Part shown: positions 23,113 to 31,807 of the stretch, piece by piece
Numbering within the stretch: position 1 is the stretch's first letter
Layout of the letters: every line of letters begins with the position of its first letter
From: Symbiodinium natans
Taxonomy: Eukaryota > Sar > Dinophyceae > Suessiales > Symbiodiniaceae
NCBI GenBank assembly: GCA_905221605.1
Contig: CAJNDS010002069.1
Span: 348,541 to 408,540, forward strand
DNA: 60,000 nucleotides
Reading direction: 5' to 3'
Notes under the pieces: generated by a model
The model's database searches: none
The model's input: only the letters and a program-made list of their open reading frames with translations
Told to the model about the DNA's origin: nothing
Translations under genes and position numbers: made by a program

Positions 23113-23810
23113 AGGGTTGCATGTGAGCTCGCGAAGCAGGGACCATGCATGGATGCTCTATCCCGAATCGGGCGAAAATCCTATGTCAGCCTCAACGGTT
23201 TGGAGCACGTCCTCAAAGAGCTCAAGAAGCTGGATAACTTGCCTGATGCAACTTCCAGGGGAAGCATCAAACGAGCTCGACAAGGCGACTGCAAGATTGA
23301 TACAGGTCTCGGCCCGACCTTTACTCCCTTGAAGATCCTTGTGAAAGAGGTGGATCACAAGAAGCAAACAACATATGTTCGAGAGCATTCATTGCCTCAT
23401 GTTTCTTTGCCGGCTGTTCTTCAGCATGCCATCGCTACTTCCGAAGGGTTCAGGCAATTCTTCTTGGCTAAGCTGAGAGCATACCCAAATGGGCCAACGA
23501 GCCCATGGAGGCTCATCGTTTACGCCGACGAAATTACCCCTGGAAATGCTTTGAAGCCTCTGAACAGCCGCAAGCTGCACACCTTCTATATGTCTTTTGT
23601 CGAATTTGACCATCAACTCTCGGCGGGGGCATTCTGGATCACTGTTCTGACAGCTCGAAGCGATCTGGTCAACAAGATGGAGGGTGGCTTGTCCGAGCTT
23701 TTCAAGTGCCTTCTGGAGGCCATGTTTCAAGGACCCTTCAATTTGAAGACTGGATGCATGCTGGACTTTGGCCAGGGGCAACAACAACATCTGTTTTTTG
23801 CAAGCAAGTG
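23113..23810 (+). pseudogene. fragment of dinoflagellate-expanded YADE-domain family
   Basis: The plus frame from 23149 reads a conserved core: PWRLIVYADEITPGNALKPL, NSRKLHTFYMSFVEFD, WITVLTARSDLVNKMEGGLS and LFKCLLEAMF. From memory, this arrangement recurs in many uncharacterised dinoflagellate proteins, and it loosely recalls the D-E/N-PLG block of Transposase_21-type proteins, which would make it mobile-element derived; that link is inference. The upstream part (LKELKKLDNLPDATSRGSIK) fits the same family. After about 23760 the similarity seems to pass into another frame (GLWPGATTTSVFCKQV) and no conserved C-terminal part follows, so the copy looks truncated or frameshifted. A possible splice acceptor (TTTCGCAG) lies at about 23113. 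Confidence 0.5.
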
Positions 23811-26800
23811 CCGAATGACATCAAGACGAGCTGGCCACAGCAGCATGGTAGGTTCACTCTTCTCCTCCGACTGCGCTGTGTTTTCTTGCACCGGAACCAT
23901 TCCACATGAAACGTACAGCTACGCCGAAATGAGGACTTGCGCTCATCTAACCTGTCTACACACCAACTGGCGGCTGCGTGCATTACCACAATCGACCGCA
24001 TGCATTGCATGGGCGAGCATCATTTACGAAGCCAAAGGCCAGGCCACCAGCTGCACACTTCTCATAAGTAAAGCATGTGCATTGCAGATGCATCAAGATC
24101 TGTCTTGCACAGGGTTACACAACCGCCCAACTGCTTGTCCAGACCTTGGCGTGGTGATACGCTTCGGTGATGCAAATTCTCGAATTGGGTGAAACTTTGC
24201 TTTTGACTATTGATTAATTAGCTGGTGTCCTTGAGTGGCTGTCTAGAAGTGTCTTCTACGTCTTCTTGTCTATTGCGAGCCGATCGCACAGAAGCAGTTG
24301 CAACTTCGGAGAAACCTCTCAGAGGTTCTTCAGGATTTGTCTCTGCTGCGCTTCCAAGTCCCGAGTTCGCTTGCCTAAGACCTTGGCACAATGCCCAGAG
24401 TCATCTGCATCACGCGTCTTTGCAAGCGTGTCAACACCGTAGCCTTACATGTCAGAATCTGCAAAACCATCAAGACTGCCTCAAGCACCGTTGAGACGTT
24501 GTTCAGGACCTCGCAGAATGTGGTGCACATGCATGACATTTCCTCCACGAATGCCCCGACCGTCAAAAGAGATGTACCGCGTGGACGTCTGCAACTTGCC
24601 AGCTATCTCACTCGGCTTGTGCTTTCCACATTTTTGTGCATAGTCTTGGCTGCTTGGTGGCGAAGACAGTCAGGCCAAGGATGCTACAACCGCCACTACT
24701 TGCCAATATGCCAATAACACTGCAACAAAACTGGGGGCCTCCATGGACTCTTGCATCTCGTGCAGGAGGACACCACGGGCACCGCGAGTCCGCCTTGACA
24801 GCAGTAGGATGTGGATGTTCGCGGTAAGAGCCCCTCTAAGCGGCTTCAAAACTGTGCAACAAAACGAGATGACTCTGACAAGCCGAGGTCTAGACTCCAC
24901 AATTCCGTTGGCGATGTGACGGGTCGCCTCATGCCGAACACCGTTTCTGACTCTGTGCACTCTCTCGATGTCCCTGCGCGCATCTTGGCAAACTCGTCAA
25001 ACAGTCGCTGAGCTCAGGAACATCGATCACAAGATCCACAGCGTCGTCTTTGAGATCTTCCTGGCCATCGGTCGTGCCTGCATCCTTGGCCAGACCGCAG
25101 TGGAAGAACACAGTTAAAGGAGTGGCACAGCAAGGCTCCGACTTTGAGCATGGGGAAGGATCCGGTGCTGGCAAACGTCCTAGCATACAGCAGATATACA
25201 GGTTGCTCTTCTGCGATCTGGCAAGGGCCATGAACCACAAAAGGAGCTGTCTCCCACTCAACCATCTCAGCCCTGGGCTGCATGAAATCGTTCATGTCTC
25301 CGGACTGATCTCGAAGCTGATCCTAGACGAGCCACTTCGATCAGATCGAAGAAGCTGGCTTTCAAATTAGGAGAGCGGGCAAATATCCATCAATAATAAT
25401 AGAATATAGTAAGTTCTAGGTACCCATAGTCTCCACAACGGTTCGAGGCGGCTACTTTCTTAACAGATGCTGGAAACGATCTCTCGCATGCGCATCTCAT
25501 CGGTCCATCGTGCGAAGTGGGCCGAGATCCGGCTCCGAGCCCTCGCTGTCGGACTCCACCTTGTCCTGTGAGCTTTCGATGGAAAGGGCTCTGAGAGCGA
25601 GAGCGAGCGAGAGAGAGACAGAGGGAGTGCGATAGAGAGAGAGAGAGAGACAACGAGAGAAACGAAAACAACAAACAAAGAAAGAGATCTGCAAAAAGAG
25701 CTTCAGAAAGACGGAGAAAGTGTGGCATTGATTGTTGTGTGTAGCTATGCGGACGATATAGCAGAAAAAAGTGTGAGACAAAAGTTCTCGGTCCGCCGAA
25801 CCCCACCCGATGTAGAAAAACTTTTCTTGCCCATTCTTTTTTCCTCGATGGCGACGGTAGCCAGCTGCCGCTTCGGCCGGCGGCCCCAGGTCGAGCTCCC
25901 GGGGCCCAGGGCCTGGCACAGCTGAGACAAAGAAGAGACAGAATGGAAAGCAAACAAAGACGTGGGGGGGGGGGGGGGCGACACAAAAGGAATCTCTTAC
26001 CAAAGAGGATACAATGGAGTCAAAAGAGGATGCAAAGAGTGGGGGAGCCCTGCAGAACTGAACTGCAAGAGGAGTCGGGCACGCAATGGTAGAGTCTTGC
26101 ATCTTGACCTTCATCTGCTTTGCAAGCACCTGGGCCATGTGTTGGCACCACAGTTTTCCTCACGGCAGAAGTGTCGCCGAGAGGAAAGAGACTAAGATCT
26201 CCACCATGTCGTCCCTTGCTTTCTCGTGCTGCTCCACCTTCTTGCGCCGTTTTAGCAGCCGAGAGTAGAGCCCTGGCACGCATGCGCCTCGGAGGATGGA
26301 GGCGACTCAAATGCAACACAAAGCCAGAACGACAGATCGACACAGGCCAGCAGAGCTTCCACCAATGAGGGTCTGAGTGCGTGGCGGAACTGCTTCTCTA
26401 GCTTGCCACCATGGTTCAACTGGCACAGAGCTGTCACATCTGATCGGCACCCAGGTAGCATACCCACCAGAAACGGCAAGACTGTGCTGACAGTTAAAAA
26501 TAAGTTGCAAGTGACAATGCCACTAACACGCGTGGGCGCACCGCTTTCCAAGTGTCCGATAGCCTGCCATGACATGCATAATGCACCTTTCTCGAATGTG
26601 GTGCACTGGTATTGCACACTCTTGCCAAGAAGCAACCCTGCTCTTGACATCTCTTGGCCACACTCAACTTCTACTTCAGTCGGTCTTCAGGTTTGGCAAC
26701 TCCGACCGATTAAACATCTAGGCTGCGCCACTCTCGTTGGTGCTTGGGTTACCTCTCTCCCGGCTTGGGGATGCGCAAAGCAAGCGGAGGATTGCCCTTG

Positions 26801-27033
26801 CGACTCTTCTTGGACTGTAGGGCGCTGTAGTGCCAGCCACTGCTTCGAAGGTTGGGGTGGGGGACCCAAGTGAAGCACGCGGAGAGAAATCGCCGAGGGC
26901 GAGTTCGCAAGTGAGGCGCCCATGAGGCATCGCACATTGAACCTGCATATGCCTGACACGGCGGGCCTGTCACGGAGGACGGCCCACTTCTTCTTCTGCT
27001 TGGCATCCTACATAGCTTGCACACTGCGACTAC
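23811..27033. other. unresolved stretch, possible 3' exons of the channel gene
   Basis: No complete gene is supported. Minus-strand frames could hold C-terminal exons of the channel gene at 27.0-31.8 kb, for example a charged helical piece at about 24880-25000 (RDIERVHRVRNGVRHEATRH). Joining it upstream (LFDEFAKMR) needs a frameshift or an unseen splice. A (GA)n patch lies at about 25595-25700 and a polyG run at about 25962-25978. A 213-codon minus frame (25497-26138) crosses the (GA)n tract and is not convincing. Confidence 0.3.
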
Positions 27034-27152
27034 CTTGGATGCGATATCAGGGATCGAATCACACATCAACCGCGGAGATCGGGCCTCCTCTATTTTGGCA
27101 TCTGACAGTGTGCTGACAATTATGGCGTAAAAAAGGTTCATAATCACCTTGG
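27034..27152 (-). CDS. PKD2-like exon, second half of S6
   Basis: Acceptor TCTTGCAG before 27152 and donor AAG/GTAGTC after 27034. Reads MNLFYAIIVSTLSDAKIEE then ARSPRLMCDSIPDIASK. The N-x-F-x-A-I-I-x-x-x-x-S-D-x-K pattern is typical for the end of S6 in polycystins and related channels. Confidence 0.8.
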
Positions 27153-30100
27153 CTGCAAGAGGCAGGCTCCGGCGCAGTCAAGCCAGAAGACTGTGCAGTA
27201 TTGTGCCGATGCCGAGGAAGTAAGACCCAGACGAAGAAAATGCCCACAACATACATCACGATCAACCTGCGGCATCTGATGAGAATGCCAAACGCTGGCT
27301 GACACAGGACGTCACAGAAAAACCCAAGACTCCTCCTTTCTCCCTTCCACTGTTCGTAAGCTTTCTGAGTGATGGACAGAGATCCGAGAAAGGGCGCCAC
27401 ATCATAGATCACCTGAGATGTTTCAATTCAGCAGGCCCCACGACCCGAGCTTTGGACATAGCTTACAGAATTTCGGGCCTTCATGTCGCTGTTGCCGAGA
27501 ATTGTCCTTGGCATTCTCATCCGCTGACATGGCTATACATCAAGGAGAACGCTCCACCAACAAACTAACAGCTTGCATTCACATGCAGAATGCAGAGAGG
27601 CCTAAGTTAAGGCCAGCACAGCATGATGAAAATGAAAGCCTGGCGAGGCAAGAAGCAGATCTATGTTCCTGGGTTGAGCAACGGACTCGTGGTGGCACTG
27701 CCAGCCGGCCTGAAACGGTGTTCGCAGAACTGACACGTCACCGCCTCAGAGATAAGCTGAGTCTTGGGCCTCTGCTTGGCATGGCTTACACATGTAGGGT
27801 CTATTAACGTTAAAAAACCCATTTAGGGTTTGTTAACGTTAACAAACCCTACACAGTTTGTCGAAATTGCAAGTAGACAGCCGAGCCGTCAGAGGCACGA
27901 GCCGAAGGCCGTGCTAAAGGCAAGGACAAAGCCGGCCAAACTGCTGAGGAAGACTGCCTTGCTGGGTTCTGGGTTTTGGGTTTTGGGTTTAGGGTTTAGG
28001 GTTTAGGGTTTTGGGTTTAGGGTTTAGGGTTTAGGGTTTAGGATTGAGGCCTTAGGGTTTAGAGTTTAGGGTTTAGGGTTTAGGGTATCTTCGAAACTCC
28101 AAAAACTTCTGTGTTGCATGACGCGCAGTGAAGAACTCAAACACGCAAGACGGATTCAGAAGGCTCTCTTGCGGCCTAGCGACAATCCACGAACACAGAT
28201 TCTGCTGGGAAATGCTGACCTCATGCGATAAACACTCATCCAGCAGAAGCTCGACAACGCCTTCCAGCCTTGCATCCTATGTCGACCAAGTCCCTTACGG
28301 TCTGCATGAAAGTCGTCACGTAGGGAATGATGTTGATGTACTTGACGGCCTGCTGCAAGACTTGCCCACGAGATGCTTGAAATCCGAATTGGAAATCATG
28401 GCCTTGAACCACGTGAGGATGGTATTAAAGGCAACGAGGCTCTGTATCTGTCGCACGTTTGCAGCAACACCTGCCGCGGACAGCAGCTGAAAGGAACTAT
28501 CCATGGCGCACGGACAAGCGCATTACTCAAACATGCTGCCGGCAGGCTATGGAAGTTCGAGGCGTACAGATCTTGAGTGACGTCGTTCCAGTCCGACGGC
28601 GAAGTTACCTGAGCGATGAGTACCATACAGTTTTGGGCTGGTTGAGCTTTTCCAGAAGCACAAAAGAAAAGCTGCCGCAATCTTCATGGGATGCTAACCA
28701 CCCACTTGGGCCCACGCGAAGAGACCTCCTGCCTTTGACCATGTGTCAATCTTGTAGCCTGGCATTTCAGCGGGCATCCAAGGTCATGTCAGGAACGCAC
28801 CGTGCAAGCTCTTCGCACGGCGACAGCCCAACTCCCTCTCTAACATGACTGGAGAACAAACAGTGATGATCATCATGATCAGGTTGAACCAGTCCAGGAT
28901 GTTCCATGCATCCAAGAAGTAACTCGGCCGGACAGATAAAGAAGGCACATCGCTACTTAGAGATGGGAAGGTGCCAAAACCAACACATCAGCCGGCTTCA
29001 TGAAATTCACAGATGGGTCACTCCCACTTGATGGACAGCTGCATCCTCGTACCCTCGTCGAAGAAACACGCTCAGAGTGCTTTCCCAACTCTGCACGGAA
29101 AAGTTTGGCCTTCGTCTCGAAGCCGATGAACTCCGAGGCTTCCTTCACAGCTCTTGGGTGCGGAGTTGTGGGAAGGAGGCCTTGAAACCCGGTATGGGTA
29201 GGCTCTATAACGAAGATCCCCAAAATGGAGACTCATCCCCTTCCGGATCAGAGACCAATGACATGATACTTTCGCATGCTGCCTCCAGCACATACCGCAG
29301 CACAAAGAGGACCAACGCTGCCTGTTGGGTAGCAACATGTAGCCCCGATACCCTGATGCGCACACCACTGCCAAGGGTGGAGTCTCACATGCCTCGAGGA
29401 TCAAAAAGAGCCAATCCTGCAGCCACCCGGGCTTCCTACGGCTGCAGCGTACGCCCACCCCTCGCCTCTGTTGTACCGGCGCCGAGCGGTTGCAGATTCC
29501 TGGGGCTCTCCAGGTACAAATGCCAAGTTGAAAGTTGAAGACAATTGATGCAAAGGGCAAAAAGGCACATGGTGAAAGGCAGAGCACCTCTGCAGGAGGA
29601 TATCTATGTTGAACGTCTGGGTCCAGTCGCCAGCTGCTGCAATCTGGGCGCTTCAGAAACTGCTGGCACATGCTTGCAAATAGGCCAGCCCATCCTATTG
29701 TATAACCTTAGCTTTTCACACGTTTCTATACTTACTGCCGGTGCCTCGAACACGATCCGGCACACGGCGTACAAACCCAGGTTGAAGTTATAGATGACAA
29801 ACTCCTGTCAATCACGGCAGATTGAACAGGGCTGATGTTTCAGCCTACGGTGTGTCACATTGATTGCTCCGCGGTCCAAGAAGATCACACGGGTCTTCTC
29901 GCTGATGAAGCCTCTAAGCAGAGTCTACACTCACTCCGACAACTGAACACTGGTCGTCTGCAAACAGGGCGAGTAGGTTTAAGGCAACTCAAAACATTCT
30001 GGTTGATCTACAATTCTTCGGTGTGTCTTAGATGACCACATGCACGTCACACAAGCACTGCATCCCACAAAGGCCAATCAGCCCGGCCATCTGTCCGCAT

Positions 30101-31437
30101 GATTTGGAACATGGCGTTGGTGGTGAGATAGTCCGGCGTGAAGATCTGCCACAGTATCTACAGTTTAGGGTTTAGGGTTTAGGGTTTAGGGTTTAGGCTT
30201 TTGGTTTTAGGGTTTACATGTGGGAAGTGCTTCTCAGTTCAGAACTCACAAGAAGTTTCGTGGTGCCTGCACGTATCCACCGGAAGGATAAGTAGCAAGT
30301 GTTCCCTCGTAGTTCTCACCAGACGTACCTCGATAGTACCTGGAGCGCACCACCCTGCATTAACAAGATGTAACAAGCACTTGAGAGTTCTTGACATTTC
30401 TCGTCGGCTCCATAAGCCCGAAACGAGAAGCTTGCCACCCCATCACCTGACACCAATCCAAGACAGCGCGTGGATCCACCTTTGAGGATTCTCTGAGCTC
30501 ATTGCCGTTGGTGGGTCCGTACGGGTCTTGATCCAGAGCCTGCACACGTTTGGTGAGGAGAAGCGGCACGATGCGACGCGGTGTCCAAAAACAAACCTTG
30601 CAAGAGAAGCCCCCTGAGAGGCCTGGGCAGTGAAAGGGCCGTAGCAGTTAGGGAAATAGTTCCTCGGAGAGAAATGAGGCTTCTGAAGCTTCCGCCCCCT
30701 GTGGACTCCCACGATGACAGACTGAGCTTCAAGCCGAAACTGCTGAGCCACCTGGCCTGGGCAGAACTGGCTGAGACTGCTGTCAGAGGGCTGTATCAAC
30801 AATGAAACAGATCACACGCACTCAATCACTTTTGTGTCAGGCTGCAATCCACATTCGGCTGGATGTTGAGGATGCGTAGTCTGCCCATGCCATACAAATA
30901 GTTCGGCCTCGTTGAAGAAGGCAGAGGAACCCTGAACCCTGAACCCTAAACCTGAACCCTGAACCCTAAACCCTGAACCCTGAACCCTAAACCCTAAACC
31001 CTGTCATGCCGAGAACTGCAGCTCGTCATAAGGCTGCAGCCCTTCCACTTGCAGCCAGGTGGGAATGACGGCTCCAGGATAAGAGTACTTTGCCGTGTCT
31101 TCCCTGAGCACATGGAAGCACACAACAGAAACGACGTGCCAACTTGTTGCTGGGCTGTTTCTGCAGAGTGGCCTTCTACCAGCAAGATTTTTGAGGCCAG
31201 CACCCATAGATAGCTGGCATGAAAGACGCGTTGTGATATTGCCAAAAGCTCTCCACCGAAGAGACGTCCGCCAACTGCACCACACGTCGCTTCAACGTCG
31301 AGCTCTTTTCAAGAGGGAGCGTTTGGCACAAGCCAGATGTTGAAGAGACAAGAGCCCGGCCGCAATAGCGGCGCTTGTATCAAATCGTCTCCTCAAGTAG
31401 CCCTGTCAGGTCCAAGTCAGCACTGCACAGTCATGTC

Positions 31438-31474
<37 letters not shown>

Positions 31475-31807
31475 CAAGGCAGGCCACCTCAAATGCCCTC
31501 ATCTTGTACCGCGGCTCGCTCAAAGCGAGAGACTGGCATGAAAGCAGGAGGTTTCCAGCCAAGATTGGTGTAAACAGTTTCTGTTCAAAGGCTCATCGAG
31601 GCTCCAGCCGTAAAAAGCAACAGGAAGCAAACAAACAACACCGTGTTGAAAGTGGACCTGGCGAATTGCACAAGGCTATCATGAACAAAAGCATGGAAAC
31701 ACACCAAACGTCGAACCAAGGGTACCGGTGCCTTAACAACGCTTTCAGACCGCTCTTCTGCTGCAACAGCTCATTGACGCGTTTTTCATCCTGGGGCAGT
31801 GTTACAT
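27034..31807 (-). CDS. polycystin-2-like (PKD2/TRPP) cation channel, many short exons
   Basis: Reading the minus strand 5' to 3', the conserved blocks of a polycystin channel appear in the right order: S1 (31.7 kb), extracellular polycystin-domain pieces (31.3-29.7 kb), S2 (29.3), S3 (28.9), S4 (28.45), S4-S5 linker (28.3), S5 (27.9), pore (27.5) and S6 (27.27-27.03). Each is a short exon of about 50-150 bp with plausible AG acceptors and GT or GC donors. Such proteins are tetrameric non-selective, often Ca2+-permeable cation channels of ciliary, surface or internal membranes. The order and motif quality make the family call strong. The complete exon chain, start codon and cytoplasmic C-terminus are not resolved, so a damaged gene cannot be excluded. 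Three telomere-type repeat tracts and a palindrome lie in its introns. Confidence 0.8.
27221..27412 (-). CDS. PKD2-like exons, post-pore and first half of S6
   Basis: Two exons lie here. One starts at acceptor CTCAG/GTGATC (27412) and reads VIYDVAPFLGSLSITQ, the pore-S6 turn. The other starts at CCGCAG/GTTGATC (27266) and reads LIVMYVVGIFFVW, the first half of S6, with a probable donor TGG/GTCTTA. The intron between them is approximate. Confidence 0.65.
27467..27515 (-). CDS. PKD2-like exon with pore filter
   Basis: Reads RMRMPRTILGNSDMKARNS before donor TCT/GTAAGC. The LGNSDM segment stands where polycystins have the L-G-D filter. The Asp of L-G-D is replaced by Asn and an Asp follows two residues on, so ion selectivity could differ. 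A pore-helix exon upstream is not resolved. Confidence 0.65.
27794..27853. repeat. duplicated TTAACGTTAA palindrome with telomere-like arms
   Basis: The right copy (27824-27851) is a perfect 28-bp palindrome: TAGGGTTTGTTAAC followed by its reverse complement, so two TAGGGTTTG arms face each other around AACGTT. The left copy (27794-27822) is an imperfect version. Both lie in an intron of the channel gene. Confidence 0.85.
27899..27956 (-). CDS. PKD2-like exon with S5
   Basis: Reads VFLSSLAGFVLAFSTAFGS, the fifth membrane segment with the F-x-x-x-F-x-x-A-F-G pattern. Donor CTC/GTGCC at 27899-27898; acceptor CAG or AAG near 27945-27957. A TTTAGGG tract and the palindrome lie in the introns on either side. 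Confidence 0.75.
27963..28087 (+). repeat. interstitial TTTAGGG tract in channel-gene intron
   Basis: About 125 bp of TTTAGGG with TTTTGGG units at the left and degenerate units in the middle. It lies between the S4-S5 linker exon and the S5 exon, and is antisense (CCCTAAA) to the gene. Confidence 0.9.
28299..28349 (-). CDS. PKD2-like exon, S4-S5 linker
   Basis: A 51-bp exon (17 codons, AVKYINIIPYVTTFMQT) between acceptor GCAG after the 53-bp intron and donor ACC/GTAAGG. It matches the polycystin stretch K-x-x-N-x-x-P-x-x-x-x-x-x-x-T that joins S4 to S5. Confidence 0.8.
28403..28480 (-). CDS. PKD2-like exon with S4, GC donor
   Basis: Reads NVRQIQSLVAFNTILTWFK, matching polycystin S4, where a long hydrophobic stretch ends in W-x-K. 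The frame then needs to continue as AVKYIN at 28349, across a 53-bp intron whose donor is GC (AAG/GCCATG) and acceptor AG. Confidence 0.75.
28856..28924 (-). CDS. PKD2-like exon with S3
   Basis: Reads SYFLDAWNILDWFNLIMM followed by IITVCS. This is the Y-F-x-x-x-W-N-x-x-D signature at the start of polycystin S3. Exact splice borders are approximate; the acceptor is probably GGCCGAG at about 28923. Confidence 0.75.
29256..29321 (-). CDS. PKD2-like exon with S2
   Basis: A 66-bp exon with acceptor CAACAG before 29321 and donor TTG/GTCTCT after 29256. It reads the second membrane segment LVLFVLRYVLEAACESIM, like the L-x-x-E-x-x-E pattern at the end of polycystin S2. A further exon at about 29080-29170 (KEASEFIGFETKAKLF) probably follows as the S2-S3 loop. 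Confidence 0.7.
29736..29804 (-). CDS. PKD2-like exon, end of extracellular domain
   Basis: A 69-bp exon with acceptor TGACAG before 29804 and donor GCA/GTAAGT after 29736. It reads YNFNLGLYAVCRIVFEAP, the counterpart of the polycystin F-x-x-Y-N-x-N segment just before S2. Both splice sites are canonical. Confidence 0.75.
30163..30215 (+). repeat. interstitial TTTAGGG tract
   Basis: Five to six TTTAGGG units then a degenerate end, in an intron of the channel gene, same orientation as the tract at 27963. Confidence 0.9.
30360..31100 (-). CDS. probable PKD2-like extracellular-domain exons
   Basis: Two open patches lie in the right place for the rest of the extracellular (TOP) domain. One at about 31010-31090 reads YSYPGAVIPTWLQVEGLQPY; others at 30443-30802 read NYFPNCYGPFTAQASQG and, in another phase, ALDQDPYGPTNGNELRESSK. 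Borders and phases are not resolved, and a telomere-type tract (30928-31004) separates them. Confidence 0.35.
30928..31004 (-). repeat. interstitial CCCTAAA / CCCTGAA tract
   Basis: CCCTAAA units alternate with CCCTGAA on the plus strand, opposite to the two other tracts in the same gene. It adjoins a probable extracellular-domain exon. Confidence 0.9.
31204..31306 (-). CDS. PKD2-like exon, start of extracellular polycystin domain
   Basis: Reads VQLADVSSVESFWQYHNASF, matching the S-V-E-x-F-W motif that opens the polycystin extracellular domain after S1. Donor GG/GTGCTG at 31204-31203. The acceptor is not certain, so the upstream border is approximate. Confidence 0.6.
31440..31471 (+). repeat. 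(AC)n microsatellite
   Basis: About 16 AC dinucleotides in what should be an intron of the channel gene between S1 and the extracellular domain. Confidence 0.95.
31658..31807 (-). CDS. PKD2-like exon with S1
   Basis: Acceptor CATGCAG before 31807 and donor CAG/GTCCAC after 31658. It reads a charged cytoplasmic stretch (LPQDEKRVNELLQQKSG) and then the first membrane segment WFDVWCVSMLLFMIALC. The coding before it is uncertain; a minus frame at about 31926-32080 (KAELSFEERRVVLHEI) could be an earlier exon. Confidence 0.65.

Noticed and set aside
25497-26138. 213-codon minus frame
   Set aside because: Crosses a (GA)n tract and a polyG run; no domain and changing composition.
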